DNA of 41,719 bases. It comes from Actinospineispora spinosispora DSM 44797. Lineage in GTDB: Bacteria; Actinomycetota; Actinomycetes; Mycobacteriales; Pseudonocardiaceae. The notes below the pieces were generated by a model. The model worked only from the letters and a program-made list of their open reading frames with translations, did not search any database and was not told where the DNA came from. Below, piece after piece: positions 8,038 to 15,382 of the stretch (position 1 is its first letter; each line of letters opens with the position of its first letter). The stretch spans positions 628,159 to 669,877 of the forward strand of contig NZ_KE386835.1 of assembly GCF_000429025.1 (NCBI RefSeq), given 5' to 3'. The position numbers were made by a program, and so were the translations under genes.

Positions 8038-9060
8038 TCACCTCGCCCGGGGTTGCTGCTGGGTGATGCAGTGGATACCGCCGCCCTGGGCGAAGATCGG
8101 GCGCGCGTCGACCGTCACGACCTCGCGGCCCGGATACACCTCGGCCAGGACCTCGGCCGCCTCGGCGTCCACCGGATCGTCGAAGGAACAGGCGATCACG
8201 CCCCCGTTGACGACCAGGTGGTTGACGTAACTGTAGTCGACCCAGCCCTCCTCGTCGCGCAGCACGCTCGGCGCGGGCAGGTCGACGAGAGTCCAGGGCT
8301 TGCCCGCACTGTCCCGGGACGCCGCGAGCGTGTCCCGGACACGACCGCAGATCTCGTGGTCCGGGTGCGCCGGGTCGCGCTGGGTGTGCACGAGCAGCGT
8401 CCCCGGTGCGGGAATCGCCGCGACGATGTCCACGTGGCCGCGGGTGCCGAAGCGCTCGGCGTCCCTGGCCAGGCCCCGGGGCAGCCAGATCGGGTTGGTC
8501 GCGCCGATCGTGCGTGCCAGCTCGGCCTCGACCTGTGCCTTCGACAGCCCGGGGTTGCGGTACGGGTCGAGCTGCACGGTCTCGGTCAGCAGGACCGTGC
8601 CGAGCCCGTCGACCTGGATTCCGCCACCCTCGTTGACCAGGTCGGACGCCACCAGCTCGGCGTCGGCCAGCTTCGTGACCGACGCCCCGACGAGCGCGTC
8701 GAGATCCCAGCGGGCCCAGTCCTGCTGCCCCCAGCCGTTGAACCGCCAGTCGACCGCGCCGAGCCCGCCGTCCTCGCCGACGACGAAGCTCGGGCCGATG
8801 TCGCGCATCCACGCGTCGTCCAGCGGATGCTCGACCAGCTCGACGGCGGTGCCGACCCAGCGGCGCGCCACCGCCAGGTCAGCCGGGTCGGCGAGCATGG
8901 TGACCGGCTCGAACTCCGCGACGGCGAGCGCCACCGCGCTCCACGCCCGGTACGCCTCCTCGGCCTCGGCGGCCGTCTCCCCGAGTGTGTAGCCCGAGGT
9001 GGGGAACGCCATCCACACGCGGTCCTGCAGCTCGGTCTCGGCGGGCATGCGCCAGGTCAT
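8038..9060 (-). CDS. aguA: Agmatine deiminase (peptidyl-arginine-deiminase-like family)
   Basis: 340 residues from an ATG at 9060; the frame is open further upstream but the family N-terminus MPAETELQDRVWMAFP fixes the start. Recognisable marks are AFPTSGYTLG, DDAWMRDIGPSFVV (substrate-binding Asp), DLVNEGGGIQVDGLGTVLLTE, the catalytic-His region RFGTHGHVDIVA-like (here GTRGHVDIVA), and the nucleophilic Cys in QGGGIHCITQQQP at the C-terminus. The enzyme converts agmatine to N-carbamoylputrescine and ammonia in the cytosol. The ATG overlaps the TGA of the upstream amidase gene (ATGA), and the GTG of the next gene follows within three bases. Together with the AguB-like amidase it would form the two-step route from agmatine to putrescine. 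Confidence 0.9.
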   Translation of the reverse strand: MTWRMPAETELQDRVWMAFPTSGYTLGETAAEAEEAYRAWSAVALAVAEFEPVTMLADPADLAVARRWVGTAVELVEHPLDDAWMRDIGPSFVVGEDGGLGAVDWRFNGWGQQDWARWDLDALVGASVTKLADAELVASDLVNEGGGIQVDGLGTVLLTETVQLDPYRNPGLSKAQVEAELARTIGATNPIWLPRGLARDAERFGTRGHVDIVAAIPAPGTLLVHTQRDPAHPDHEICGRVRDTLAASRDSAGKPWTLVDLPAPSVLRDEEGWVDYSYVNHLVVNGGVIACSFDDPVDAEAAEVLAEVYPGREVVTVDARPIFAQGGGIHCITQQQPRAR

Positions 9061-10025
9061 GACGGCTGCCGTCCGTACGGACGCTCGACGTCCACCGGCT
9101 CGGTCAGCGAACCGTAGGTGTCCGGGCGCCGGGTGGTGAGGAACGGGAACAGGTCGAGCCAGTCCTTGCGTGCGTCCAGGTCCAGGTCGGCAACCAGCAC
9201 CGCCTCCTCGTCGCGCGGGGCGGCTACCAGGACCCGGCCGTACGGGTCGGAGATGAACGACGAACCGTAGAACGTCAGGTCGCCCTCGTCGCCCGTGCGG
9301 TTGGGCACGACCATGAAGGTCCCCGAGGTGATCCCGTTGGCGACGATCACCTGCTGCCACAGCGGCTGCGTGTCGAACGCGGGGAAGGTGGGCTCGGAAC
9401 CGATCGCGGTCGGGTAGACGAGCACCTCGGCGCCCGCGAGCGAGTAGCTGCGCGCGACCTCGGGGAACCACTCGTCCCAGCAGGTCGGCAGGCCGATCGC
9501 GGTGCCGTCGAGCGCCGAGGGGCGGTAGACCGGGTACGGGTCGGCGGCGTCCCCGGGACGGAAGTAGGTGTCCTCGTGGTAGCCGGGGCTGACCGGGATG
9601 TGCAGCTTCCTGGTCCGTCCGATCAGCTCACCGTCCGCGCCGACGAGGATCGCCGTATTGAGCCCGAGGCCGTCGCCCGCGTCGGCCCGTTCGTAGAGCG
9701 AGACATGCACGAGGACCCCGTGCTGCTTGGCCGCGCGGGCGGCGAACGCGTACGTCCGTCCGGAGTGCAGATCCTCCGCGCCGCGCCACGCCTCGGAGCC
9801 GCCCCGTACCGACGCCGGGTAGCGCGACAGGGTCAGCTCGGGCAGGAACACCGCGGCCGCGCCCTCGCGCGCCGCGGCGCCGACGGCCTCGGTCAGCCGT
9901 TCTTCGAGAGCATCGACGTCGGCGTCCCAGCGGTGCTGGACGAGCCCGACCCGCAACGGCGCCCTCCGCGACCGCGAGCCGCGCGCGAGCGACTCGGGCG
10001 GGTTCAGGTTGGTGATGGTCCTCAT
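9057..10025 (-). CDS. aguB: N-carbamoylputrescine amidase-like nitrilase
   Basis: 322 residues from ATG at 10025 (MRTITNLNPPESLARG); the in-frame extension to 10064 lies inside the upstream transporter gene. Carbon-nitrogen hydrolase fold with the Glu-Lys-Cys triad visible: FLPELTLSRYP (Glu), GRTRKLHIP (Lys) and GLPTCWDEWFPE (Cys). The sequence PGYHEDTYFRPGD is typical of AguB-type enzymes. The expected reaction is N-carbamoylputrescine to putrescine, CO2 and ammonia. The start overlaps the stop of the transporter gene (ATGA) and its stop overlaps the aguA start in the same way, so the operon is tightly coupled. The unusual feature is an N-terminal extension of roughly 25 residues rich in Arg before the domain begins at LRVGLVQHRWD. 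Confidence 0.9.
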   Translation of the reverse strand: MRTITNLNPPESLARGSRSRRAPLRVGLVQHRWDADVDALEERLTEAVGAAAREGAAAVFLPELTLSRYPASVRGGSEAWRGAEDLHSGRTYAFAARAAKQHGVLVHVSLYERADAGDGLGLNTAILVGADGELIGRTRKLHIPVSPGYHEDTYFRPGDAADPYPVYRPSALDGTAIGLPTCWDEWFPEVARSYSLAGAEVLVYPTAIGSEPTFPAFDTQPLWQQVIVANGITSGTFMVVPNRTGDEGDLTFYGSSFISDPYGRVLVAAPRDEEAVLVADLDLDARKDWLDLFPFLTTRRPDTYGSLTEPVDVERPYGRQPS

Positions 10026-11470
10026 GTGCGTACTCCTTGCCCGATGACAGTGTGTTCCGGCCACAGCCGGATGGCGACGAGATAGCCGACGGCGGCGATG
10101 ATCAGCGAGCCGGACACCGACAGGTCGATCCCGCCGGCGAGCCCGGCGAGGGGTCCCCGATAGAGCGTGCTGTCCACCGCGAGCAGCCCGAAGCCGGAGC
10201 CGAGGAAGAACGGGACGATCGCGCGCAGGTTCCAGCCGCCGGTGAACCAGTACCGGCCACCCCGCCGCCGCTCGTTGAAGACCTGCAGGTCAGCAGGGTC
10301 GTAGCCGTGGTGACGGGTACGCAGGAACCCGATCAGCACGATGACCACCCAGGGCCCGGTGAACGCGTTGAGCACCACCGTCATCGCGGTGATCGAGTCG
10401 ACCGCGGCGGTGGCGACGGCGCCCAGATACACGAGCGCGAGCGCGGCGACCGAGGTGATCAGGGTGGTGTGCACGCGGCGCAGCCGGGGGATGAAGGCGG
10501 TGAGGTCGAGCCCGCTGGAGTACACGTTCATCACGCCCTGCCCCAGTCCCCCGGCCAGCGCGATCACCAGGATCGGCAGCACGTACCAGGTGGGCGCGAC
10601 CGTCACCAGGTTCTCCACGTAGGAGCCGGTGAGGCCGCCGAACGCGGTCGCGGTGAACGACCCGAACACCGAGGTCGACGACAGTCCGAGGAACAGCCCT
10701 CCGCCGCAGGCGAGCAGGGTCCGCCGGTCGCCGTGGCGGCGGCTGACCCGCCTGCAGTAGTCCCCCATCGCCACGGCGTAGGACAGCGGGCCGCCGATGC
10801 CCATGACGACGGCGAACACCCAGGTCGACCAGAACCCGCCCAGCAGGTAGTGGCCGGTGCCTTCCGGGACCGCCCGGAATCCGGATGCGAACGCGAACAC
10901 GCCGAGCAGCAGGATCGCGCCGACGACGGGCAGGACAAAACGCTGCATCGCCACGACCGTCCCGTGCCCGTACAGCGCCACGACGACGATCTCGATGACG
11001 ATGAGGCCGTACGCGACGGCCCGCACGCCCTCACCCGAGGACAGCCCGAGCAGCCGATGACCGACAGCGACCAGCGCGTCCCCGGAGATCCAGACCGCGA
11101 CGGCGGCGTAGGCGAGCGCGAACATGAGCGACAGGCTCGACCCGACGAGCCGCCCGGTGACACCGAAGTGCGCACCGCTCGACACCGGGGTGCTGGTACC
11201 GGTTCGCGGCCCGATGAGCCCGAGCGGCGCCACCAGCAGCACGCCGATCGTGATGCCGACCAGGCTGGAGCTGACCGCGTCGACGAAGCTCAGCCCGTAG
11301 GTGACCGGCAGCCAGCCGAACAGGATGACACCGAACGCGAGGTTCGCGCTGAAGAAGACGGTGAACAGGTTGCGCGGGCCCGACTCGCGCTCGCCGTCCG
11401 GGATGAACTCGACTCCGGCCTGCTCCACCGTGCCGAACCGGTCAGGGGTGCTGTGAGGTCGCTCGAGCAT
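10022..11470 (-). CDS. NCS1-family nucleobase/cation symporter-type permease
   Basis: 482 residues with about twelve hydrophobic segments. The N-terminal region (GVEFIPDGERESGPRNLFTVFFSANLA) and the following helix with GTSTPVSSGAHFGVTG match the NCS1 purine-cytosine permease group, in which related bacterial and fungal members carry purines, cytosine, allantoin or hydantoin with protons or sodium. It is the first gene of the aguBA operon and overlaps aguB by four bases. A good RBS (GAGG, six bases before ATG) and a promoter at 11508-11537 precede it. The context suggests import of agmatine or another guanidino compound (inference); the family label is more secure than the substrate. Confidence 0.87.
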   Translation of the reverse strand: MLERPHSTPDRFGTVEQAGVEFIPDGERESGPRNLFTVFFSANLAFGVILFGWLPVTYGLSFVDAVSSSLVGITIGVLLVAPLGLIGPRTGTSTPVSSGAHFGVTGRLVGSSLSLMFALAYAAVAVWISGDALVAVGHRLLGLSSGEGVRAVAYGLIVIEIVVVALYGHGTVVAMQRFVLPVVGAILLLGVFAFASGFRAVPEGTGHYLLGGFWSTWVFAVVMGIGGPLSYAVAMGDYCRRVSRRHGDRRTLLACGGGLFLGLSSTSVFGSFTATAFGGLTGSYVENLVTVAPTWYVLPILVIALAGGLGQGVMNVYSSGLDLTAFIPRLRRVHTTLITSVAALALVYLGAVATAAVDSITAMTVVLNAFTGPWVVIVLIGFLRTRHHGYDPADLQVFNERRRGGRYWFTGGWNLRAIVPFFLGSGFGLLAVDSTLYRGPLAGLAGGIDLSVSGSLIIAAVGYLVAIRLWPEHTVIGQGVRT

Positions 11471-11507
11471 GGCCTACCTCGGTCTCTCCCGGCGTTGGGA
11501 CCTCAGG

Positions 11508-11537
11508 AGTGTAGGCACTAACTAAAATTTCAGTCAA
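11508..11537 (-). promoter_or_regulatory. Promoter of the agmatine operon with overlapping dyad
   Basis: On the minus strand, TTGACT (11537-11532) and TACACT (11513-11508) are separated by 18 bases, a good vegetative promoter, about 38 bases before the NCS1 start. A 14-bp dyad, ACTGAAATTTTAGT (11534-11521, one asymmetric pair), overlaps the -35 and the spacer, the place expected for a repressor. The region lies directly after the 3' end of the GntR-TetR regulator gene. Confidence 0.65.
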
Positions 11538-11546
11538 TACTCCGTT

Positions 11547-12470
11547 TCAGTCCAGCTCGACGGACACGGTCGCGGCGATGTGGCGGTGCGCCTCCTCGGT
11601 GGTCATGAGCCCGGCCAGCCACCGGTTACTGAGTCCCTCGACCATCGCGGTCAGCCTGGTCGCCACATCCCGGGGGTCGACCTCGCGGGCGAGGCTGCCG
11701 TCGGCCCGCCCCTGCGCGATGAGTTCGGCGAGCTGACCCACCCAGTGCTCGGTCGCGTCGCGGCTGGTGGGGCGCAGTTTCTCGTCGAAGACGGCGGCCC
11801 CTCGAATCTCGCCCCAGACCGCCGAGTTCTCCCTCGTCCGGCCCTCGTCGCTGAACTCGTTGACCATCCGGCGCATCAGCCGCTGCCTGCCGGTGCCGCC
11901 GGCCGGCGACTCCGACCGGGTGGCCAGCCGCTCGTTGATGTCCATCATCGCGTGGGTGACCAGCCCGGATCGGTCACCGAAGTGGTGGTAGATCAGTGCC
12001 GTGGAGACCCCGGCCTCCTCGGCTACCGCCTCGATGCGCAGCCCGCGCACCCCGTACCGGGCGATCACCCGGCACGCGGCGGCGAGAATCTGACCCCGGC
12101 GCGTGGTCAGGCCCGCCTCCGGCTCGGGCTCGTCCTGGTCGCCAGGCGCGACCACCGCCGCCGGCTGAACACCGGAGGCCTCCAACGCGGCGATCGCCAG
12201 CCCGAGCGCGGCGCCCGCCTGCCGGAGCGTGCCGAGGACATCGACGTCCTCGACCGGATCGACCCTGGTCACGAAGGCACCGACGCCACGCCTGGTGGCC
12301 AGCATGCCCTCCTTGACCAGTACCTGCTGAGCCGCCCGGACGGTGTTGAGCGCCGAGTCGCCGTACTCGGCCTGAAGCGCACTGATGCCGGGAAGCCTCG
12401 CGCCGACGGGGAACTCGCCCGCGCGGATCCGTGCCCGGAGCGAGTCCGCGATCTCCCGGTATCCGATCAC
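11547..12470 (-). CDS. GntR-TetR fusion transcriptional regulator
   Basis: 307 residues from GTG at 12470 (the frame stays open upstream, but a TATGCT -10 six bases before this GTG points to a leaderless start). Residues 1-70 are a GntR winged helix: GYREIADSLRARIRAGEFPV, RLPGISALQAEYGDS, TVRAAQQVLVKEGML, GVGAFVTRV. After a Pro/Glu-rich linker of about 55 residues comes a full TetR-type domain: RRGQILAAACRVIARYGVRG, RIEAVAEEAGVSTALIYHHF, then an all-helical ligand domain to the C-terminus. Two different DNA-binding domains in one chain is unusual; normally each is a separate regulator with its own effector domain. It lies beside the agmatine operon promoter and is divergent from the YhhN gene, so it is probably a local repressor of one or both and of itself (inference). 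Confidence 0.88.
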   Translation of the reverse strand: MIGYREIADSLRARIRAGEFPVGARLPGISALQAEYGDSALNTVRAAQQVLVKEGMLATRRGVGAFVTRVDPVEDVDVLGTLRQAGAALGLAIAALEASGVQPAAVVAPGDQDEPEPEAGLTTRRGQILAAACRVIARYGVRGLRIEAVAEEAGVSTALIYHHFGDRSGLVTHAMMDINERLATRSESPAGGTGRQRLMRRMVNEFSDEGRTRENSAVWGEIRGAAVFDEKLRPTSRDATEHWVGQLAELIAQGRADGSLAREVDPRDVATRLTAMVEGLSNRWLAGLMTTEEAHRHIAATVSVELD

Positions 12471-12476
12471 CCGAAC

Positions 12477-12518
12477 AGCATAACAGTACTTATCGCGATA
12501 AGTCAGGCCGAGTACGCT
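12477..12518. promoter_or_regulatory. Divergent leaderless promoters sharing a perfect 16-bp palindrome
   Basis: ACTTATCGCGATAAGT (12488-12503) is a perfect palindrome. On the minus strand it fills the spacer between a TGACTT/CTGACT -35 (12500-12506) and TATGCT -10 (12482-12477), six bases before the regulator's GTG. On the plus strand it covers the -35 position (TTATCG, 12490-12495) of a promoter whose -10 is TACGCT (12513-12518), seven bases before the YhhN-family ATG. One operator could therefore control both genes. The sequence differs from the dyad at the agmatine operon but shares the ACT...AGT ends. Confidence 0.75.
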
Positions 12519-12525
12519 GAGACCG

Positions 12526-13182
12526 ATGACGTCACGGCGCACGGAGCTTCTCCTCACCGGAGCACTGACCGCGGCGGCGGTCATCGCGGGCGCCACCCAT
12601 CGTCACGACCGGCAGCGGTTCAGCAAGCCGATCATCGTGCCGTCGCTGCTGGCCGGTGCGCTGGCTCGGTCTCGACGCCGCCGGAGCGCTCTGGTTGTCG
12701 CGGGCGCCGGCGCCACGGTCGGCGACTGGTTCATGTTGCGCTACGACGAGCGCTGCCTGGTCGCCGGGCAGACCGACGCCCACCGGTTCCTGCGGCTGGG
12801 CGCGGCGGGCTTCACGGTCCAGCAGATCGGCTACTCCGCGCTGCTCGCCGGAGCCGGGGCACGGGTGCGGCCCCGCGTCGCCGTCCCGGTGCTCGCCGTA
12901 CTGCTGGGCCTCGCGGCGGTCGACTCGGCAGGCCAGGACGGACCGGACCCCGTGCTCGTCGGCTACGGGCTGACGCTCGCCGCGATGGTGTCGCTCGGCA
13001 TCGACGCGGGCGGCCCGGCCAGGGCGGGCGCGGCCCTGTTCTTCGCCTCGGACAGCGCGATCATGCTCAGCGGACGACTGTCGCCGGGTTCGGCGGGACG
13101 CCGCGCCGGTGAGGCGTTCGTGCTGCTCACCTACGCCGCCGCGCAGGCGCTGCTCCTCGGCGCGCTCGCGGGGACGGAGTGA
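12526..13182 (+). CDS. YhhN (lysoplasmalogenase/TMEM86) family membrane protein
   Basis: 218 residues, with about seven hydrophobic segments and almost no long soluble part. The family marks are KPIIVPSLLAGAL near the N-terminus (substrate-gate Lys-Pro), GATVGDWFM (about residue 63), FLRLGAAGFTVQQIGYSALL and the C-terminal FFASDSAIML segment. The mammalian homologue TMEM86B hydrolyses the vinyl-ether bond of lysoplasmalogens; bacterial members are little studied. The start lacks an RBS but has TACGCT seven bases before ATG, so it is probably leaderless. It is followed after three bases by a PP-loop ATPase gene and is therefore likely co-transcribed. Confidence 0.85.
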   Translation: MTSRRTELLLTGALTAAAVIAGATHRHDRQRFSKPIIVPSLLAGALARSRRRRSALVVAGAGATVGDWFMLRYDERCLVAGQTDAHRFLRLGAAGFTVQQIGYSALLAGAGARVRPRVAVPVLAVLLGLAAVDSAGQDGPDPVLVGYGLTLAAMVSLGIDAGGPARAGAALFFASDSAIMLSGRLSPGSAGRRAGEAFVLLTYAAAQALLLGALAGTE

Positions 13183-13185
13183 CGC

Positions 13186-13848
13186 GTGGAGCAGGCCTGG
13201 TTGAGCTGGTCGAGCGGCAAGGACAGCGCGCTGGCGCTGCACGAGCTGCGCGCCTCGGGTGACCGCGAGGTGACCGGTCTGGTCACGACGCTCGACGTCG
13301 AGGCGGACCGCGTCGCCATGCACGGGGTGCGCCGCGCGCTGGTGGAGGCGCAGGCCGACGCGCTCGGGCTGCCGCTGCATCTGGTCGAGCTGCCGTGGCC
13401 GTGCCCGAACGAGGTCTACGAACAACGCATGTCCCCGGCGCTCGCGGCGGCCAAGGACTCCGGCGCGCGACTGCTGGCGTTCGGGGACCTGTACCTCGCG
13501 GACATCCGTGCCTACCGTGAGCAGTCGCTGGCCGGCACCGGTCTGACCGCGGTCTTCCCGCTGTGGGAACGGCCGACCACCGAGCTGGCCGGCCAGGTGC
13601 TGCGCAGTGGCATCCGGGCGGTCATCACCTGCGTCGATCCGAGGCAGGCGCCGCGCGAGCTGGCCGGGCGCTGGTACGACCGGACGCTGGTGGACGGCCT
13701 CCCGCCGGGTGTCGATCCGTGTGGCGAGAACGGGGAGTTCCACACGTTCGTCGTCGACGGCCCGGACTTCGCTCACCCGCTGGACGTCCGGGTCGGCGAC
13801 ATCACCGACCGCGACGGCTTCGTGTACGCGGACGTCCTCCCGGCGTGA
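13186..13848 (+). CDS. Dph6-like PP-loop ATPase (diphthine-ammonia ligase family)
   Basis: 220 residues from GTG, three bases after the YhhN stop. The PP-loop is WLSWSSGKDSALALHEL (residues 4-20; SSGKDS instead of the usual SGGKDS). Further marks are PLHLVELPWPCPNEVYE, LAFGDLYLADIRAYRE and the family signature DPCGENGEFHTFV (about residues 180-193). Eukaryotic and archaeal Dph6 amidates diphthine on EF2; bacteria have no diphthamide, so the substrate here is unknown. Some bacterial relatives act in B12 or other amidation reactions, but nothing nearby supports that. Confidence 0.88.
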   Translation: MEQAWLSWSSGKDSALALHELRASGDREVTGLVTTLDVEADRVAMHGVRRALVEAQADALGLPLHLVELPWPCPNEVYEQRMSPALAAAKDSGARLLAFGDLYLADIRAYREQSLAGTGLTAVFPLWERPTTELAGQVLRSGIRAVITCVDPRQAPRELAGRWYDRTLVDGLPPGVDPCGENGEFHTFVVDGPDFAHPLDVRVGDITDRDGFVYADVLPA

Positions 13849-13853
13849 GCGTG

Positions 13854-13870
13854 CCCTCCCATCGGGAGGG
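13854..13870. terminator. Short GC hairpin after the PP-loop ATPase gene
   Basis: CCCTCCC-ATC-GGGAGGG, seven perfect pairs with a three-base loop, six bases after the stop. No T-run follows, so termination is only a suggestion. Confidence 0.45.
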
Positions 13871-13927
13871 AAATACCGCCCCCATGGCAGGCGCGACCGA
13901 GGTCAGGGCCTCGTAGGTTGTTCTGTC

Positions 13928-15235
13928 ATGAACACGGCTCCCGGGGACGTCGACGTCGTGGTGGTGGGCGCGGGAATCGCGGGCCTGAGCGCCGCGCGGC
14001 GGCTGGCCGCGCGGGGTCTGTCCACGCTGATACTCGAACGCGACGCGCACGTCGGCGGGCGGATCCAGACCGAGCGACGACCGGGCGTGTACCTCGAACA
14101 CGGCGGCATCTTCCACACGCACGGCTATCGCGCGATGCTCGGGCTGCTCGACGAGGTCGGGCTCGCCGACGACGTGGTCGCCACGGAGACCGGGTTCGGC
14201 TGCGCGGTCCGCCACCACGGCGGCTGGGAACACGTCGACTACGGCTCGCTGACCGGGCCGCTCCGGTTCGGGGCGCTGACCTGGAAAGACCGCCTGTCGA
14301 TCCTGCGTGCCGCGGCGCCCGCACTGCTCACCCGACCAGCCGACCTCGGCGACCTGACCACGCTCGCCCGGCTCGACACCCGCTCGGCCTCGGCGGGGCT
14401 GACCCGGCGCGCCGCGACCTACTTCACCGCCGGACCCCACGAGTTCCTCTGGGGCACCCCGACCGACCGGCTCTCGTTCGCCATGCTCGCCATGCAGCTG
14501 CACATGTACAAGGGCGAGCTGCGCGAGGTTCGCGGCGGCATCGGCAGGCTGACGGACGCGATCGCGTCGGAGCTGGAGGTCCGCACCGGCACGACGGTCG
14601 AGCGGATCGAGGAGACCGCCGAGGGCGTCACGGTCCACCTCGAAGGAGCGGAACCGGTGCGCGCGGGCGCGTGCATCCTCGCCGTCCCGGCCGACGAGGC
14701 CGCGCGACTGTGGCCGCACGCACCTGACGCCGTGCGCGCGCACCTCACGTCCATGGGCTACTCCCGCATCGACTACGTCTACCTGCGCACCCAGGGCCGG
14801 GTCTGGATGAACGCGGGCGGAAAGCCGGTGGGCATGGAGGTCGTCACCGAACCCGAGGTCAACGGCGGTGTCCTCGGTGGCATCTACTACGCCAACACAT
14901 GGGCGGAGCGGGGCGGGCTGCTGCTGGTCACCGCGTCCCCGTCGGCGGGAGCGGAGCGGCTCGACGACGCCGAGCTCGCCGACCGGTTGCAGACCGAGGC
15001 CGAGAAGCTGCATCCCGAGCTGGTCGGCCAGGTCACCGAGCGGGTCGTGATGCGCCATCATCCGTACACGCCGACCTTCGGACCCGGCTCGATCCGCCGG
15101 CTCGCCTCGGCCCGGACACAGCTACCGGCCGGGCGGATCGACCTGGCGGGTGACCACATGACCGCGCCCTGGGTCGAGGGCGCGGTGCGCAGCGGCCAGC
15201 TCGCCGCCGAGCGGATCGGCGCCCTGTTCAGCTAG
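13928..15235 (+). CDS. FAD-dependent amine-oxidase-type oxidoreductase
   Basis: 435 residues. The N-terminus is a dinucleotide-binding fold (VDVVVVGAGIAGLSAARRLA) with the acidic ribose-binding residue in LILERDAHVGGR, followed by IQTERRPGVYLEHGGIFH. The C-terminus has the second FAD contact, GRIDLAGDHMTAPWVEGAVRSGQLAAE. This is the flavin-containing amine oxidase/protoporphyrinogen-oxidase/phytoene-desaturase superfamily; the middle substrate domain gives no clear substrate. The ATG at 13928 has no Shine-Dalgarno; TAGGTT lies nine bases upstream, so a leaderless or short-leader message is possible. It is convergent with the yrbE pair, with strong hairpins between. Confidence 0.85.
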   Translation: MNTAPGDVDVVVVGAGIAGLSAARRLAARGLSTLILERDAHVGGRIQTERRPGVYLEHGGIFHTHGYRAMLGLLDEVGLADDVVATETGFGCAVRHHGGWEHVDYGSLTGPLRFGALTWKDRLSILRAAAPALLTRPADLGDLTTLARLDTRSASAGLTRRAATYFTAGPHEFLWGTPTDRLSFAMLAMQLHMYKGELREVRGGIGRLTDAIASELEVRTGTTVERIEETAEGVTVHLEGAEPVRAGACILAVPADEAARLWPHAPDAVRAHLTSMGYSRIDYVYLRTQGRVWMNAGGKPVGMEVVTEPEVNGGVLGGIYYANTWAERGGLLLVTASPSAGAERLDDAELADRLQTEAEKLHPELVGQVTERVVMRHHPYTPTFGPGSIRRLASARTQLPAGRIDLAGDHMTAPWVEGAVRSGQLAAERIGALFS

Positions 15236-15266
15236 TCGGCAACCAGCGGTGCCCACTTTGCATGCG

Positions 15267-15312
15267 TTCGTGCTGCGTCGCACATGTCCGAACATGTGCG
15301 ACGCAGCACGAA
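15267..15312. terminator. 46-bp palindrome with 21-bp perfect stem between convergent genes
   Basis: Left arm 15267-15287 (TTCGTGCTGCGTCGCACATG + T) and its exact inverse at 15292-15312, with a four-base CCGA loop. It lies 31 bases after the flavoprotein stop and before the yrbEB stop, so it can serve as a bidirectional terminator. Its sequence is unrelated to the GTGAGTGG family. Confidence 0.8.
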
Positions 15313-15325
15313 GGTGTGCACAGTC

Positions 15326-15373
15326 GCCGGAGACGCCTCCGGCCGAGAAGGCTGCCCGGCTCGCGCCGGGCAG
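15326..15373. terminator. Two further GC hairpins before the yrbEB stop
   Basis: GCCGGAG-ACGC-CTCCGGC (15326-15343) and CTGCCCGGC-TCGC-GCCGGGCAG (15352-15373) are both perfect stems. They follow yrbEB on the minus strand and probably end the yrbE transcript. Confidence 0.65.
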
Positions 15374-15382
15374 GGGCCGTGT

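Noticed and set aside
6397..9117. 906-codon plus-strand open frame opposite the amidohydrolase and agmatine deiminase genes
   Set aside because: It is an antisense shadow of two well-supported enzymes; no domain, and composition typical of GC-rich antisense frames.
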